DNA of 64,000 nucleotides from the NCBI GenBank assembly GCA_900539155.1, contig UQBE01000001.1, positions 140,878-204,877 on the forward strand, read 5' to 3'. The DNA comes from an uncultured Porphyromonas sp. Its GTDB lineage: Bacteria; Bacteroidota; Bacteroidia; Bacteroidales; Porphyromonadaceae. Positions 55,199-64,000 of this stretch are shown one piece after another. The first letter of the stretch is position 1; each line of letters begins with the position of its first letter. The notes below the pieces were generated by a model. That model worked only from the letters and a program-made list of their open reading frames with translations. It did not search any database and had not been told where the DNA came from. The position numbers were made by a program, and so were the translations under genes.

Positions 55199-56302
55199 AT
55201 GAGACATATCTACCCCGTTATACTTCACATCCTCACCGGTCTACTCCTCCTCGGTGTGGCGACGCTCTCTGCGCAGGAGAGCCGCATCACGGAGGTGGTC
55301 GCTTACCACCCGGCTCCCGGACAATTTATGGGGAGCAACGTGATGGCGAGCGAGGGCGTATCAAATTATCAAGAGCTCCTCGACAAAGCGCAGCAGCACC
55401 TGGTCAAGGAGGGGAGCTTCCTCTCCCTTGGCGGGTGGGGTGGGTACATTGTCGTACGCATCCAGCCCGCATTGGTCAATCAGCCCAACCAAGCAGACTT
55501 TGCGATACTGGGCAATGCTTTCATCGGCAATGCGGAGCCAGGCATCATCTATGTGAGCCAAGATGCCAATGGCAACGGACTGGCCGACGACCCGTGGTAC
55601 CGCATCCGTGGTAGCGAAGACTATCGGAGCAACCTAGACTACACAATTACCTACTACAAGCCAAAAGATCCGTACAAAGACCCGATCGCCTGGAGCGACT
55701 CGGAGGGTGAGTCGGGACTCATACCACGCAATAAGTACCACACGACCAATAGCTACTACCCGCTCTGGGAGGGTGACAAAATAACCTTCACGGGGGTCCT
55801 CCTGCCGGACTGTATGAAGCAAGAGCATGAGGGGGGCCTCTGGAAGTCGCAGCCTTACGCTTATGGTTATGCAGACAATCACCCTAACGACTCCCCAGGT
55901 AGCCACATTGATATAGACAGTGCGGTCAATGCTACGAGTGAGCTGGTGCACCTAGAGCGTATCGACTTCCTCAAAGTGCAGACGGGTGTCCACCAGCAGA
56001 CCGATGAGACGGGCGAAGTATCGACCGAGTTTGCGGGCATCAAGCCTCTCGCCCAGGGCACCAGCATCACTTCCCCCACAGCGACACCATCCGTGCGCCT
56101 CTCCAGTAGCGACAACCAGCTACAGATCGAGAGCGAGGTGACTGGTACGCTATACCTATATAATATAGACGGGCAACTCGTCCTGACGCATCCGCTCTCT
56201 GTGGGGCGCGCTATGGTCACGCTACCCGCTATGGGAGATTGCTATGTCGCACTCTTACGCCTAGAGGGCGGAGCCACGACATCGCAACGTATATGCAGAT
56301 AA
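55199..56302 (+). CDS. B12-riboswitch-controlled secreted surface protein
   Basis: The 367-residue precursor has a signal peptide (MRHIYPVILHILTGLLLLG, cleavage near SAQ) and a surface domain (about residues 27-290) with motifs SLGGWGGYIVV, FAILGNAFIG, GIIYVSQDANGNGLADDPWYRIRGSED, NKYHTTNSYYPLW, YADNHPND and IDSAVNATSELVHLERIDFLKVQTGV. This matches, as I recall it, a family of Bacteroidota surface proteins next to vitamin B12 uptake genes; no function is proved. The C terminus (about 305-367: LYLYNIDGQLVLTHP...YVALLRLEGGATTSQRICR) looks like a T9SS sorting domain. The start is the ATG before the signal peptide; an upstream in-frame start would spoil it. The giant gene follows 28 nt later. Confidence 0.87.
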   Translation: MRHIYPVILHILTGLLLLGVATLSAQESRITEVVAYHPAPGQFMGSNVMASEGVSNYQELLDKAQQHLVKEGSFLSLGGWGGYIVVRIQPALVNQPNQADFAILGNAFIGNAEPGIIYVSQDANGNGLADDPWYRIRGSEDYRSNLDYTITYYKPKDPYKDPIAWSDSEGESGLIPRNKYHTTNSYYPLWEGDKITFTGVLLPDCMKQEHEGGLWKSQPYAYGYADNHPNDSPGSHIDIDSAVNATSELVHLERIDFLKVQTGVHQQTDETGEVSTEFAGIKPLAQGTSITSPTATPSVRLSSSDNQLQIESEVTGTLYLYNIDGQLVLTHPLSVGRAMVTLPAMGDCYVALLRLEGGATTSQRICR

Positions 56303-56330
56303 TAACAAACTATATATTCACTCAATTACT

Positions 56331-59300
56331 ATGCAAAGAACAGTAACGACAACGCTCCTACTACTCTGCTGGTTACTTCTGCCACCGATCGTGTGGGGAC
56401 AAGAGGACAACGAACTCTTGATGCCCACCTCGCCCTATGGCAGTAACGAGCATAAGGTGGGAGACACCCCGCTGATCCTCTACGATAGTGGAGGAGCCGA
56501 CGGCAATGCTTTGGCAAGCAAGACGGGGAAGATCCTCTTCACGCCAGAGCAAGCTGGCAAATGTATCGAGATAGAGATACAGGAGCTTGCCTTAGACAAT
56601 CAAGACGAGCTTTACATCCTCGAGGGCGCAGCACCTTTCTCTGATTGGTCTTCGCCTAATGAGAAGTTAATTATCAGGAAATTTACCAAGGCGGATAGAC
56701 CGACGCTGCCCCTTAAGCTTCGCTCCAGTGACAAGTCTGGTAAGCTAACAATCGGTAGCAAGACGAAAGCTAATCCAGGTGCCGGCTTTAAGATCATCGT
56801 ACGCACGGTCGATCAGCCTGCGATCAAGGTTGCCTCTGTCCTTGAGGACAAGAGTGCTAGCCACGACCCCTACATCGGTGAGCAGTCGCTCATCGTCTCT
56901 AACCTCAAGATTACAACCGAGGGACTAGCCAAGGCTCCCCAGCTGACGGCTCTGCACTATAAGCTCAGCGAGACAAAGCCGAGCGACATCACGGCGATAT
57001 ACCTCTACGAGGCGAACAGCCGTAAGCCCAAACAGCTAGACGCTGATAAGCTACTCGGCAAGACGACCGAAGTCTCTGCCGAGGGAACCATCACACTTTC
57101 TAAGGAGTACACGCTCTCTGAGCCTAACCATGCTCTAGTTTTGGTCGTTGACCTCAAGAGCGACGTAGTGGCTGGTAGCCGTATCGATGTCGCGACGACG
57201 AAGATCACGACGACTCTGGGCGACCACGCAGTGACGCTCCAAGAGCCTAAGACGCTCACCGTAGAGGATGCCTACGCGCTTGCTAAGACTCCGAAAACCT
57301 ACACCATAGGTGATAAGTCGCTGACACTATACGATGATGGCGGTAAGTATGAGCCGATCAGCGAGAAGTTTGACGGATACGCTGTCTTCAAGCCTGAGAC
57401 TGCTGGCAAGGTGATCCAGGTAGACTTTACGAAGCTAGATCTCTTTAGCTACTCTTCGATCGGTCGTGCCGACCTAGTTGAGGTGTACAATGGTTCAGAG
57501 GTTAACGCAGACAATCTCATCATCAAGCTCAACAAGGAGAAGGCTTACAAGGCAACTTCGACAGCTCCTGACGGTAGTCTGACGATCCGTCTCGTAACGA
57601 ATACGGGGATTCCCAAGGCTGGCTTTGAGGCTCTGGTCTCTCAGATCGCTCCTCTGCCTATGGCGGTCGACTCGCTCTCGGGTAGAACCATTGAGGTCGA
57701 CACTTTTGCGATGCCCATCAATGCAGGCATTCAGAAGGTCGGTATGGTTGCCTTCACGCTCGTTGCTAAGGGAACCAAAGACCCTGTCACACTGCAGCGT
57801 CTAGACCTGAGCTCTATCAGCAAGACGACAGACATCGCGCAGGTGGCTCTCTATTACAGCCCGATTGTAGATGACTTTACGAAGGCTAAGGAGATCGCTC
57901 GTTGGGACTTTGCCGAGGCACTCACCGCCACGCTCCCCACGCCTCAAGCATTGCGCGAGGGGGCTAACCACTTCTACCTAGTCGTAGACCTTCAGGAGAC
58001 TGCTCACAAGGGCAATAAGGTCAACCTCTCCATAGACAAGATCCACCTCTCTGCAGGCGAGAAGACGCTACCCGAAGAGGAGCGCACCCGCACGGAGGCT
58101 CTAGAGGTAATGAATAAGATGGTGCTCACCCTCGGTAAGCATCATGTCAAGGTGTACGAGACTTGGGACTTCATGCCTCAGCTCAAGCACAAATTTACCA
58201 CGGGATATGACACCGATGCAGGCGAGCGTAGCGTCACCTTTGAGGCGACCGCTCCAGACAATGTCATCCAGCTAGATATCAATGAGTGGGACTTCTACTA
58301 CTCCTCTTGGGGTAGCAAGCCTACGCTCCGGATCTATGACGGTGAGGATGCTACGGCACCTCTGCTCTTTGAGCTAAAGCCCAACAAGGATGCCTACAAG
58401 ACGAAACCAGCCGACTACATCCGCTCTACGCAAAAGGCTCTGACCTTTGTTTTTGATGCTAAAGGTGCTTCCGGCTCGCTAGGCTGGCGTGGTCAGGTCA
58501 AGCAGTACCTGCCACAGGACATGAAGGTTGACTCAGCCGCTGCAAAGCAGATTGAGCTACCCTTCATCGCTGTCGGCTCTGAGAAGAATGCAGTCTTAGC
58601 ACTTGACATACATACGATCGGAGACCGCAAGCCGATCCATATCGATGGTCTCACGGTCAACCTCAAGGGTGGCGCGCCTCAGATCGAGCGTGTAGCTCTC
58701 TACGCCGCTACGGCTGAGGGTACGCTCGATGCGAACAAGCTCATCGCAGCTGCTCAGGTGGAGCCAACGATGCAAAGCGTAGACCTGCCGACCGACTCAC
58801 TGCAGAAGTACGGCACGCTGAGGGAGTTTGCCAATAGCTACATCCTCGCACTAGACATTCGCAAGGATGCTCCAGCAGCTGACAGCATAGACGTGGCTAT
58901 CGCCAAGCTAACTGTTGCTGGTAAGCCTATTGACGTTCGCGACGCTGATCCTAAGGGATCGTACAAGCTGGTCAACATCTTCAACCACCCAGCATCGGGC
59001 GTCAACAAAGAGGTGACCGTCACCACGCCCCTATCGTACTACGACGAGGGTGGTCCCAATGGCAAGGTGCTCAAGAACACAGGGTCGTACGTGACCTTCC
59101 TCCCAGCCCACGAAGGCGAGGTGATAACCCTCACGATCGACTCAATAAATCTACGAAGAGCCACCTTCGGCATCTACTCAGGACGTGACCATACAGATGA
59201 GAGCAAGCTGCTCTCCACAGGAGATAACAATATACTCAAGCAGACTGGTGTCAGAACCTTCACCTCGCAAGATCAGGACGGCTCTCTGACGGTCTACTTC

Positions 59301-62300
59301 AAGGGTTCAGACACTTACACTTTCGGGTGGGCTGCTCGTGTAGAGAGCGTCAAGCCTCGCGACCTCTTCGTCGAGAAGGTCTCCGCCACGGCTCTCCCCG
59401 CAGACAAGCAGGGTGTACTCTCGGGTAGCTCACTGCCCGCTGTACGCATCGACCTAACCACCGCTGGTGAAAGGGGTAAGACGACCCTCGAGAAGCTACA
59501 GCTAGAGATCTCTAGCGAAGGTATCGAGGAGCTCGCACTCTACGCTACGGGAGCCATCAATGAGTTTGACGAAGCTCATCTGATAGCTACTACCAAGCCA
59601 CAAGCTACGCAGACGGAGGTCATCTTTAAGTTTGACCCCGCCGATACACTGACACTACCACGCACGCAGTACTACTGGGTCAAGGCTCAACTCGCTGGCG
59701 ACCTCAAGGTAGGCACACCAATCTCGGTGACCGCCAAGAGTGTGACCGTCGGAGGTGCCAAGTACGATGTAAAGCAGGAGAAGCCCTTTGACACGAAGAC
59801 GCGCCAGGGCGGACTCCAAGGCACGCTCCGTGTTGGCTCTAGCAGTGCCGCTACTTACAAGAGTCTAGCTGCAGCTGCTAAGGATCTAACCAAGCAGGGT
59901 GTCTCTGGTGCTGTCACCGTTGAGGTGGAGCCGGGTGAGTATCCTGAGACAGTTCTCCTCGAGCGTGTCCCCGGAGCCTCTGCCAAGAACAGCATCACCA
60001 TCGTTGGTCTCGGCAACTCTCGTGACGAGGTCGTTATCTCTGCCAATGGCTACAATAAGCCTACGGGACCAAATGCTTATCGTGAGTATTATGGTGTGAT
60101 GACCGTACGCAATACCCCCTACGTGACGCTGCGCAATATGACGATCCACTCGACAGACCTCGGCTTCCCAACGATGGTCTACGTTCAGGAGAACTCATCG
60201 CACTTCACGATGGACAATTGCCATGTCTACACCAAGAACACGAGCAATATGAACTACAACATGTCTCCACACCTTGTCAAGATTGAGGCGGCCAGCAATC
60301 CACACGCACAGAGCTGTGATGTCTTGGTTGAGAACTCGCTCTTTGAGGGTGGACACATTGCTCTACAGATTGGAGGTACCAGTACTGTAGCCAACCCCGT
60401 GGGTAAGGGCTACACGGTGCGCAACAACCGCTTCGTAGATCATAGTGGCAAGGCAATCTATGTCATTCGTTCCTCCGAAGTCCTTATCGAGGGCAACGAG
60501 ATGGTACAGCAGATCGCTCCTCAGAGGGATTACAGCGGTATCGATGCTACCTTCCACACGGATGCTAAGATCATCGGCAACGACTTTGACATAACACAGC
60601 CCAAAGCTTATAAACTCAGCAACCTCGTCGGTATCAATGTCCGTGAGGTACAAGGCGAGGGGCTACTCGTCGCCAATAATGTGATCCGCATCACGCGTGG
60701 CTCTGCTACTAGCCGAGCTTTTGCAGCTAGCAAGGTGACAGGACTGAACTTTGTCTTCAACACCGCTATAGCTCGTGACGGCAAGAGTACAGCACTCCTT
60801 ATGCTCAACAACACGATTGCCTCGTCTCTCATCTCAAACAACATACTGCAGAACCGAGACGGTGGAGGCATCCTCTTTAGCAATCAAGCTCTCCCCAACG
60901 AACAGCTCACCTGCGACCGCAATGCGCTCTACACCTCTGACAGCAAGGGCGTACTCATCACCGCTAAGGGTAAGAAGTACGACGCAACCAACTATCAGGA
61001 GGTGACAAAGAGCACAGCATCCAAGGTCGTAGAGGTAGCCTTCGTCTCTGACAAGGTACTCTACCCGAAGGATATGACCGTACTGCCACAGGGTGCTCCG
61101 CACGCTGCTGTCACGACGGACATCCTCGGCACAGCTCGTGACAATGAGCATCCGACTGTCGGTGCTTACGAGCAGGATCCTAATGTAACTGACGAGGCTC
61201 CTAAGCTCATCAACAAGCAGGTAGTTCGTGCGCTGCATCAGTCCGCTACGATTTCTGTCGAGCCAGACCAAATGACGGACGTCTACCTGATGACGATTGC
61301 AAAGGGCGAGGAGGCTACGACAGCTCCAGACGCTGCTACGATACGAGACAAGGGCAGACACTTCACCGCTCTTGGCAAGCGTGCGACTGAGTTTACCATC
61401 ATGGGGCTAGAGCCTGAGACCACTTATGAGGTCTATGGACTCCTCCACGGTACGCTCAATAATAAGGATGCCGAGCCTGAGCTCCTCTTTACCTTTACTA
61501 CCAGCTATATGCCTACGCGAGTAGCTACCTTTGAGAAGGACAACCGCACCATAGAGGGTGATGTCGTCTACTCAGGGACCAATAGCTTCGCAGGAGTCAA
61601 GGTCGTCGAGGACTTCACCCGCTCACGCAATCAGATTGCTGAGATGGCGGGCGACAAGGTGACCATCACCGTGACCAACTCTAAGAGCAAGATACCACAG
61701 CGAGGCTTCTCGCTCATGGCTGACCGCCCCGTCTATATGCGCATCAATGGTGGTACACGTATCACGCTCCCCGCTACTGAGCAGGAGTGGGCATACGTAG
61801 ACCTGGCTCAGAGAGGCGACATCCGTGAGGTGACCCTTGAGAGCCGTGGCAAGCTATGGATCGACGACTACAACGGCGATGCCCTTGCTATGCAGCTCGC
61901 TATCGCTCCCGTGACCATCAGTCTCGGACAGCAGGCTCAGCTGACGGCTGAGGTAATCCGTGGCGTAGCGCCTTATAGCTATAAGTGGTCACAGGGCGAC
62001 TCGCTACAGACTGTCTCCGTAGCTCCTACGCAGACGACACGCTACAGTGTCACTGTGACGGACGCTGCTGGTAGCCAAGTTACCGAGAGCGTCTATGTTT
62101 ACGTCAATGGACTACACGGCGAGGCGATGGTGGCAACCTTTGAGGAGGAGCCACTCTCTAGCGAAGAGCCGTACAGTCAGAAGGCTCCATTCGGTAGCGG
62201 TTCATTTGCTTTCTCCAACAGTTACAATGCTGAGTGGAATAGCTGGAGCGGCTTTGCCCTAGCAGCTAGTGCTGATACGACCTACACGGGCGACTTGACG

Positions 62301-63668
62301 CAACAATACAACAACGTCGTCGGTGGTGGTCAGGAGCTGGAGGGTAAGTCCAAGCAGTATGCCGTCGCTTACTGCCCAGGTGATAATCCTGCATGGGGTA
62401 CTTACAACCCCATCGTCACGGTCATGCCTAGCAGCGACCGCAAGGCTCAGCTCGAGGGTGTCTATCTGACCAACACAGCGTGGGTCAAGAGCTTTGCTAC
62501 CCAGGGTGACAAGAACTACGGTCGTCCCGCCTTTGAGGAGGGCAGCTTCTTTATCGTGACTATCACGGCTGACAATGGTAAGAAGGTCGAGGTACCACTC
62601 ATCGACTATCGCAATAAGAAGCGCGAAGTGGTCAACGACTGGAAGTGGGTCGACCTCTCCTCTCTCGGTGAGGTCAAGACGCTCAAGTTCTCCATCCAGT
62701 CGAGCGACAGCTATGCGCCTAGCTACTTTGCTATGGACAACCTGCACATCAAGCAGGATGCCTCTGCAAAGCCCGCCAAGGAGCAGATAGTGCTCGAGGT
62801 GATGGCAACGACCGAGACGACAGCGCAGGTACGCTGGCAGGCACTCCCCACGCAGGTGAGCTATACCGTAAGCTATCGCCCTGCAGGTGCTGACGCTAGT
62901 GAGACGCAGACGATGCGCCTCGATCCTACGCAGCAGCTCCGCTCGCTAGAGCTTCGTGATGGCTACGTCTACACCACCCTCGAGGGGCTACAGATGGGTA
63001 CACGCTATGAGGTCACCGTCGAGGCGACCATCATGCCCGCTCTGCAGACGGTCGCTCAGGGTAAGACCACCTTCACGACTCAGGCTATCGATGGTAAGCT
63101 AGATGCTAAGCTCGTCGCAGGCTCACTGCAGGCGCAGAGCTTCGCTATCTCCTTTGCTACGATTGACAAGGCTGAGAGCTATATGGTCGAGCTGGCTAAG
63201 GTGGACAAGGAGGGTAATACTAAGGCTGTCGATATCATCAGCATCGCTGCTGACGGCTCGCCTCTAGGCGAACTCTCACCACTCCAGGCTCCGCCCACGC
63301 TACAGGATGGCCGCATCACGCTACCGTTCGTTGACCTCAGCGAGCAGACCGCTTACCGTGTGACCATCACAGCGCGTCAGGGCGAGACGAGACTCTGCTC
63401 TGAGCAGCTCATCATCGTCACCCCACAGGCAACGGCTATCGACGCTATCAACGGCGAGACCGCACGTGTCATAGCTACCCCCGAGGGTATCCTCGTGCTG
63501 GGTCTACAGGGTGCGACCATCGAGCTCTACACAGCTAGCGGTGCTCAGGTAGGTCACTACCAGATCACCGAGCCTGAGCAGCTCATCGCTGAGCAACTAC
63601 AGTCCGGTATTTACGTCGTCGCAGCCCACAAGGCAGGCGAGGTACGCACCTTCCGACTGATCCTCTAG
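56331..63668 (+). CDS. 2445-residue multidomain surface protein with beta-helix, DUF4465-like and T9SS domains
   Basis: After a signal peptide (about residues 1-24) come four CUB-like modules (about 41-165, 321-440, 597-730 and 890-1010; signatures LILYDSGGADG, LTLYDDGGKY, YYDEGGPNGK), alternating with beta domains of the type found N-terminal to BNR neuraminidases (about 165-320, 440-598, 735-880 and 1020-1150). A right-handed beta-helix covers about 1160-1620. FN3-like and Ig-like domains follow (about 1630-1928), then a DUF4465-like domain (about 1930-2140; FSNSYNAEWNSWSGFALA, YNNVVGGGQ, YAVAYCPG, GVYLTNTAW), two FN3-like domains (about 2147-2370) and a sorting-type C terminus ending VAAHKAGEVRTFRLIL. 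DUF4465 is, as I recall, the family of the cobalamin-binding surface protein BtuH. It probably shares the riboswitch transcript. Its function is unknown. Confidence 0.87.
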   Translation: MQRTVTTTLLLLCWLLLPPIVWGQEDNELLMPTSPYGSNEHKVGDTPLILYDSGGADGNALASKTGKILFTPEQAGKCIEIEIQELALDNQDELYILEGAAPFSDWSSPNEKLIIRKFTKADRPTLPLKLRSSDKSGKLTIGSKTKANPGAGFKIIVRTVDQPAIKVASVLEDKSASHDPYIGEQSLIVSNLKITTEGLAKAPQLTALHYKLSETKPSDITAIYLYEANSRKPKQLDADKLLGKTTEVSAEGTITLSKEYTLSEPNHALVLVVDLKSDVVAGSRIDVATTKITTTLGDHAVTLQEPKTLTVEDAYALAKTPKTYTIGDKSLTLYDDGGKYEPISEKFDGYAVFKPETAGKVIQVDFTKLDLFSYSSIGRADLVEVYNGSEVNADNLIIKLNKEKAYKATSTAPDGSLTIRLVTNTGIPKAGFEALVSQIAPLPMAVDSLSGRTIEVDTFAMPINAGIQKVGMVAFTLVAKGTKDPVTLQRLDLSSISKTTDIAQVALYYSPIVDDFTKAKEIARWDFAEALTATLPTPQALREGANHFYLVVDLQETAHKGNKVNLSIDKIHLSAGEKTLPEEERTRTEALEVMNKMVLTLGKHHVKVYETWDFMPQLKHKFTTGYDTDAGERSVTFEATAPDNVIQLDINEWDFYYSSWGSKPTLRIYDGEDATAPLLFELKPNKDAYKTKPADYIRSTQKALTFVFDAKGASGSLGWRGQVKQYLPQDMKVDSAAAKQIELPFIAVGSEKNAVLALDIHTIGDRKPIHIDGLTVNLKGGAPQIERVALYAATAEGTLDANKLIAAAQVEPTMQSVDLPTDSLQKYGTLREFANSYILALDIRKDAPAADSIDVAIAKLTVAGKPIDVRDADPKGSYKLVNIFNHPASGVNKEVTVTTPLSYYDEGGPNGKVLKNTGSYVTFLPAHEGEVITLTIDSINLRRATFGIYSGRDHTDESKLLSTGDNNILKQTGVRTFTSQDQDGSLTVYFKGSDTYTFGWAARVESVKPRDLFVEKVSATALPADKQGVLSGSSLPAVRIDLTTAGERGKTTLEKLQLEISSEGIEELALYATGAINEFDEAHLIATTKPQATQTEVIFKFDPADTLTLPRTQYYWVKAQLAGDLKVGTPISVTAKSVTVGGAKYDVKQEKPFDTKTRQGGLQGTLRVGSSSAATYKSLAAAAKDLTKQGVSGAVTVEVEPGEYPETVLLERVPGASAKNSITIVGLGNSRDEVVISANGYNKPTGPNAYREYYGVMTVRNTPYVTLRNMTIHSTDLGFPTMVYVQENSSHFTMDNCHVYTKNTSNMNYNMSPHLVKIEAASNPHAQSCDVLVENSLFEGGHIALQIGGTSTVANPVGKGYTVRNNRFVDHSGKAIYVIRSSEVLIEGNEMVQQIAPQRDYSGIDATFHTDAKIIGNDFDITQPKAYKLSNLVGINVREVQGEGLLVANNVIRITRGSATSRAFAASKVTGLNFVFNTAIARDGKSTALLMLNNTIASSLISNNILQNRDGGGILFSNQALPNEQLTCDRNALYTSDSKGVLITAKGKKYDATNYQEVTKSTASKVVEVAFVSDKVLYPKDMTVLPQGAPHAAVTTDILGTARDNEHPTVGAYEQDPNVTDEAPKLINKQVVRALHQSATISVEPDQMTDVYLMTIAKGEEATTAPDAATIRDKGRHFTALGKRATEFTIMGLEPETTYEVYGLLHGTLNNKDAEPELLFTFTTSYMPTRVATFEKDNRTIEGDVVYSGTNSFAGVKVVEDFTRSRNQIAEMAGDKVTITVTNSKSKIPQRGFSLMADRPVYMRINGGTRITLPATEQEWAYVDLAQRGDIREVTLESRGKLWIDDYNGDALAMQLAIAPVTISLGQQAQLTAEVIRGVAPYSYKWSQGDSLQTVSVAPTQTTRYSVTVTDAAGSQVTESVYVYVNGLHGEAMVATFEEEPLSSEEPYSQKAPFGSGSFAFSNSYNAEWNSWSGFALAASADTTYTGDLTQQYNNVVGGGQELEGKSKQYAVAYCPGDNPAWGTYNPIVTVMPSSDRKAQLEGVYLTNTAWVKSFATQGDKNYGRPAFEEGSFFIVTITADNGKKVEVPLIDYRNKKREVVNDWKWVDLSSLGEVKTLKFSIQSSDSYAPSYFAMDNLHIKQDASAKPAKEQIVLEVMATTETTAQVRWQALPTQVSYTVSYRPAGADASETQTMRLDPTQQLRSLELRDGYVYTTLEGLQMGTRYEVTVEATIMPALQTVAQGKTTFTTQAIDGKLDAKLVAGSLQAQSFAISFATIDKAESYMVELAKVDKEGNTKAVDIISIAADGSPLGELSPLQAPPTLQDGRITLPFVDLSEQTAYRVTITARQGETRLCSEQLIIVTPQATAIDAINGETARVIATPEGILVLGLQGATIELYTASGAQVGHYQITEPEQLIAEQLQSGIYVVAAHKAGEVRTFRLIL

Positions 63669-63737
63669 CGACTTCACAGCCACAGGCTCCTACAGAGAGC
63701 ATCCTCTGACAAGCGGAGCCTGAGCTTCACAACATGC

Positions 63738-63773
63738 GTAGCCCCACTCGGTCATTGTGCCGGGTGGGGCTAC
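63738..63773 (+). terminator. Terminator after the 2445-residue protein gene
   Basis: GTAGCCCCACTCGG pairs with CCGGGTGGGGCTAC (one mismatch) around an 8-nt loop. Confidence 0.85.
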
Positions 63774-63782
63774 TGCTTTGTA

Positions 63783-64000
63783 GAGACTGTTGACTTTTGC
63801 AACAGTCTCATAGTAGGCTCTAGGCTCCTATAAAATGAGAATTATCAGTCCTGCTAGGACCACGTAATGGAAGTGAACACGGGCTGGAAAAATTCAACGC
63901 CTACCCGCAACAATAATTTAGGAAAGGCCACATATCGACACGGTGCTGTGTCGGGGAAAAGTGATTTCCACGTGGATATTTCGAAATATCCAGGTGGAGA
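63783..64000 (+). repeat. Composite intergenic repeat, copy E, cut by the window end
   Basis: A perfect 27-bp hairpin (63783-63809) is followed by a diverged lead-in (AATAATTTAGG, CATATCGACACGG) and the first two 22-bp units of the CCACGTGG core at 63968 and 63990 (the second changed to CCAGGTGG). The remainder lies outside the window. Compared with copy D the hairpin is about 100 bp further from the core. No gene is seen in 63669-64000. Confidence 0.8.

Overview
The window looks like a chromosomal segment of a Bacteroidota anaerobe, most likely a Porphyromonas species. Evidence: predicted promoters follow the Bacteroidota -7 consensus TAnnTTTG rather than a sigma70 -10 box, six large secreted proteins end in type IX secretion (T9SS)-like C-terminal domains, and there is a C10 (PrtT/SpeB-like) protease. 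Glutamate dehydrogenase, urocanate hydratase and malic enzyme suit amino-acid metabolism. The species call is inference; no rRNA or tRNA gene was seen.

Layout. 0.1-8 kb (minus strand): gdhA, then a likely operon phosphoglucomutase - 750-aa TPR-like protein - pgk - GNAT acetyltransferase. 8.7-17 kb (plus): hutU, a PMCA-type Ca2+ P-type ATPase, a divergent uvrA with a MerR-type regulator 6 bp behind it. 17-20.5 kb (minus): dnaK, tpx and a thioredoxin-like lipoprotein. 21.2-31.8 kb (plus): a DUF4143-type ATPase preceded by a strictly phased 22-bp repeat array, cysS, a family-2 glycosyltransferase, a YfhO-like membrane protein, an OmpA/TPR lipoprotein, and maeB. 32.4-44.9 kb (minus): a C10 protease with duplicated C-terminal repeats, YggS and DUF4494 proteins, a FadL-like outer-membrane protein with an EcsC protein, a Tyr/Trp- then Ser/Arg-rich secreted protein, and a trypsin-like protease. 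45.8-53.5 kb (plus): two adjacent giant surface proteins (leucine-rich repeats plus dockerin- and cohesin-like domains; cohesin-like domains plus six BIG2 domains), visibly more AT-rich than their surroundings. 53.6-63.7 kb (plus): prs, then a cobalamin riboswitch leading a two-gene unit that ends in a 2445-residue multidomain surface protein (CUB-like modules, beta-helix, DUF4465-like, FN3-like, sorting domain).

The gaps carry an unusual repeat system. Four complete copies and one cut by the window end contain six CCACGTGG palindromes at invariant spacing (22-22-64-22-22 bp), arranged as a long imperfect inverted repeat. Around them are 7-bp tandem repeats (RTTAGAR), a 27-bp hairpin (GAGACTGTTG...CAACAGTCTC) and a 175-bp element present twice. 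Two other unrelated arrays also have a 22-bp period.

The best candidates for undescribed biology are the B12-riboswitch surface unit, the 22-bp-phased CCACGTGG elements, the start-codon-embedding repeat array before the ATPase, and the dockerin/cohesin-like surface pair. Everything here is from reading sequence by eye; no database search was run.
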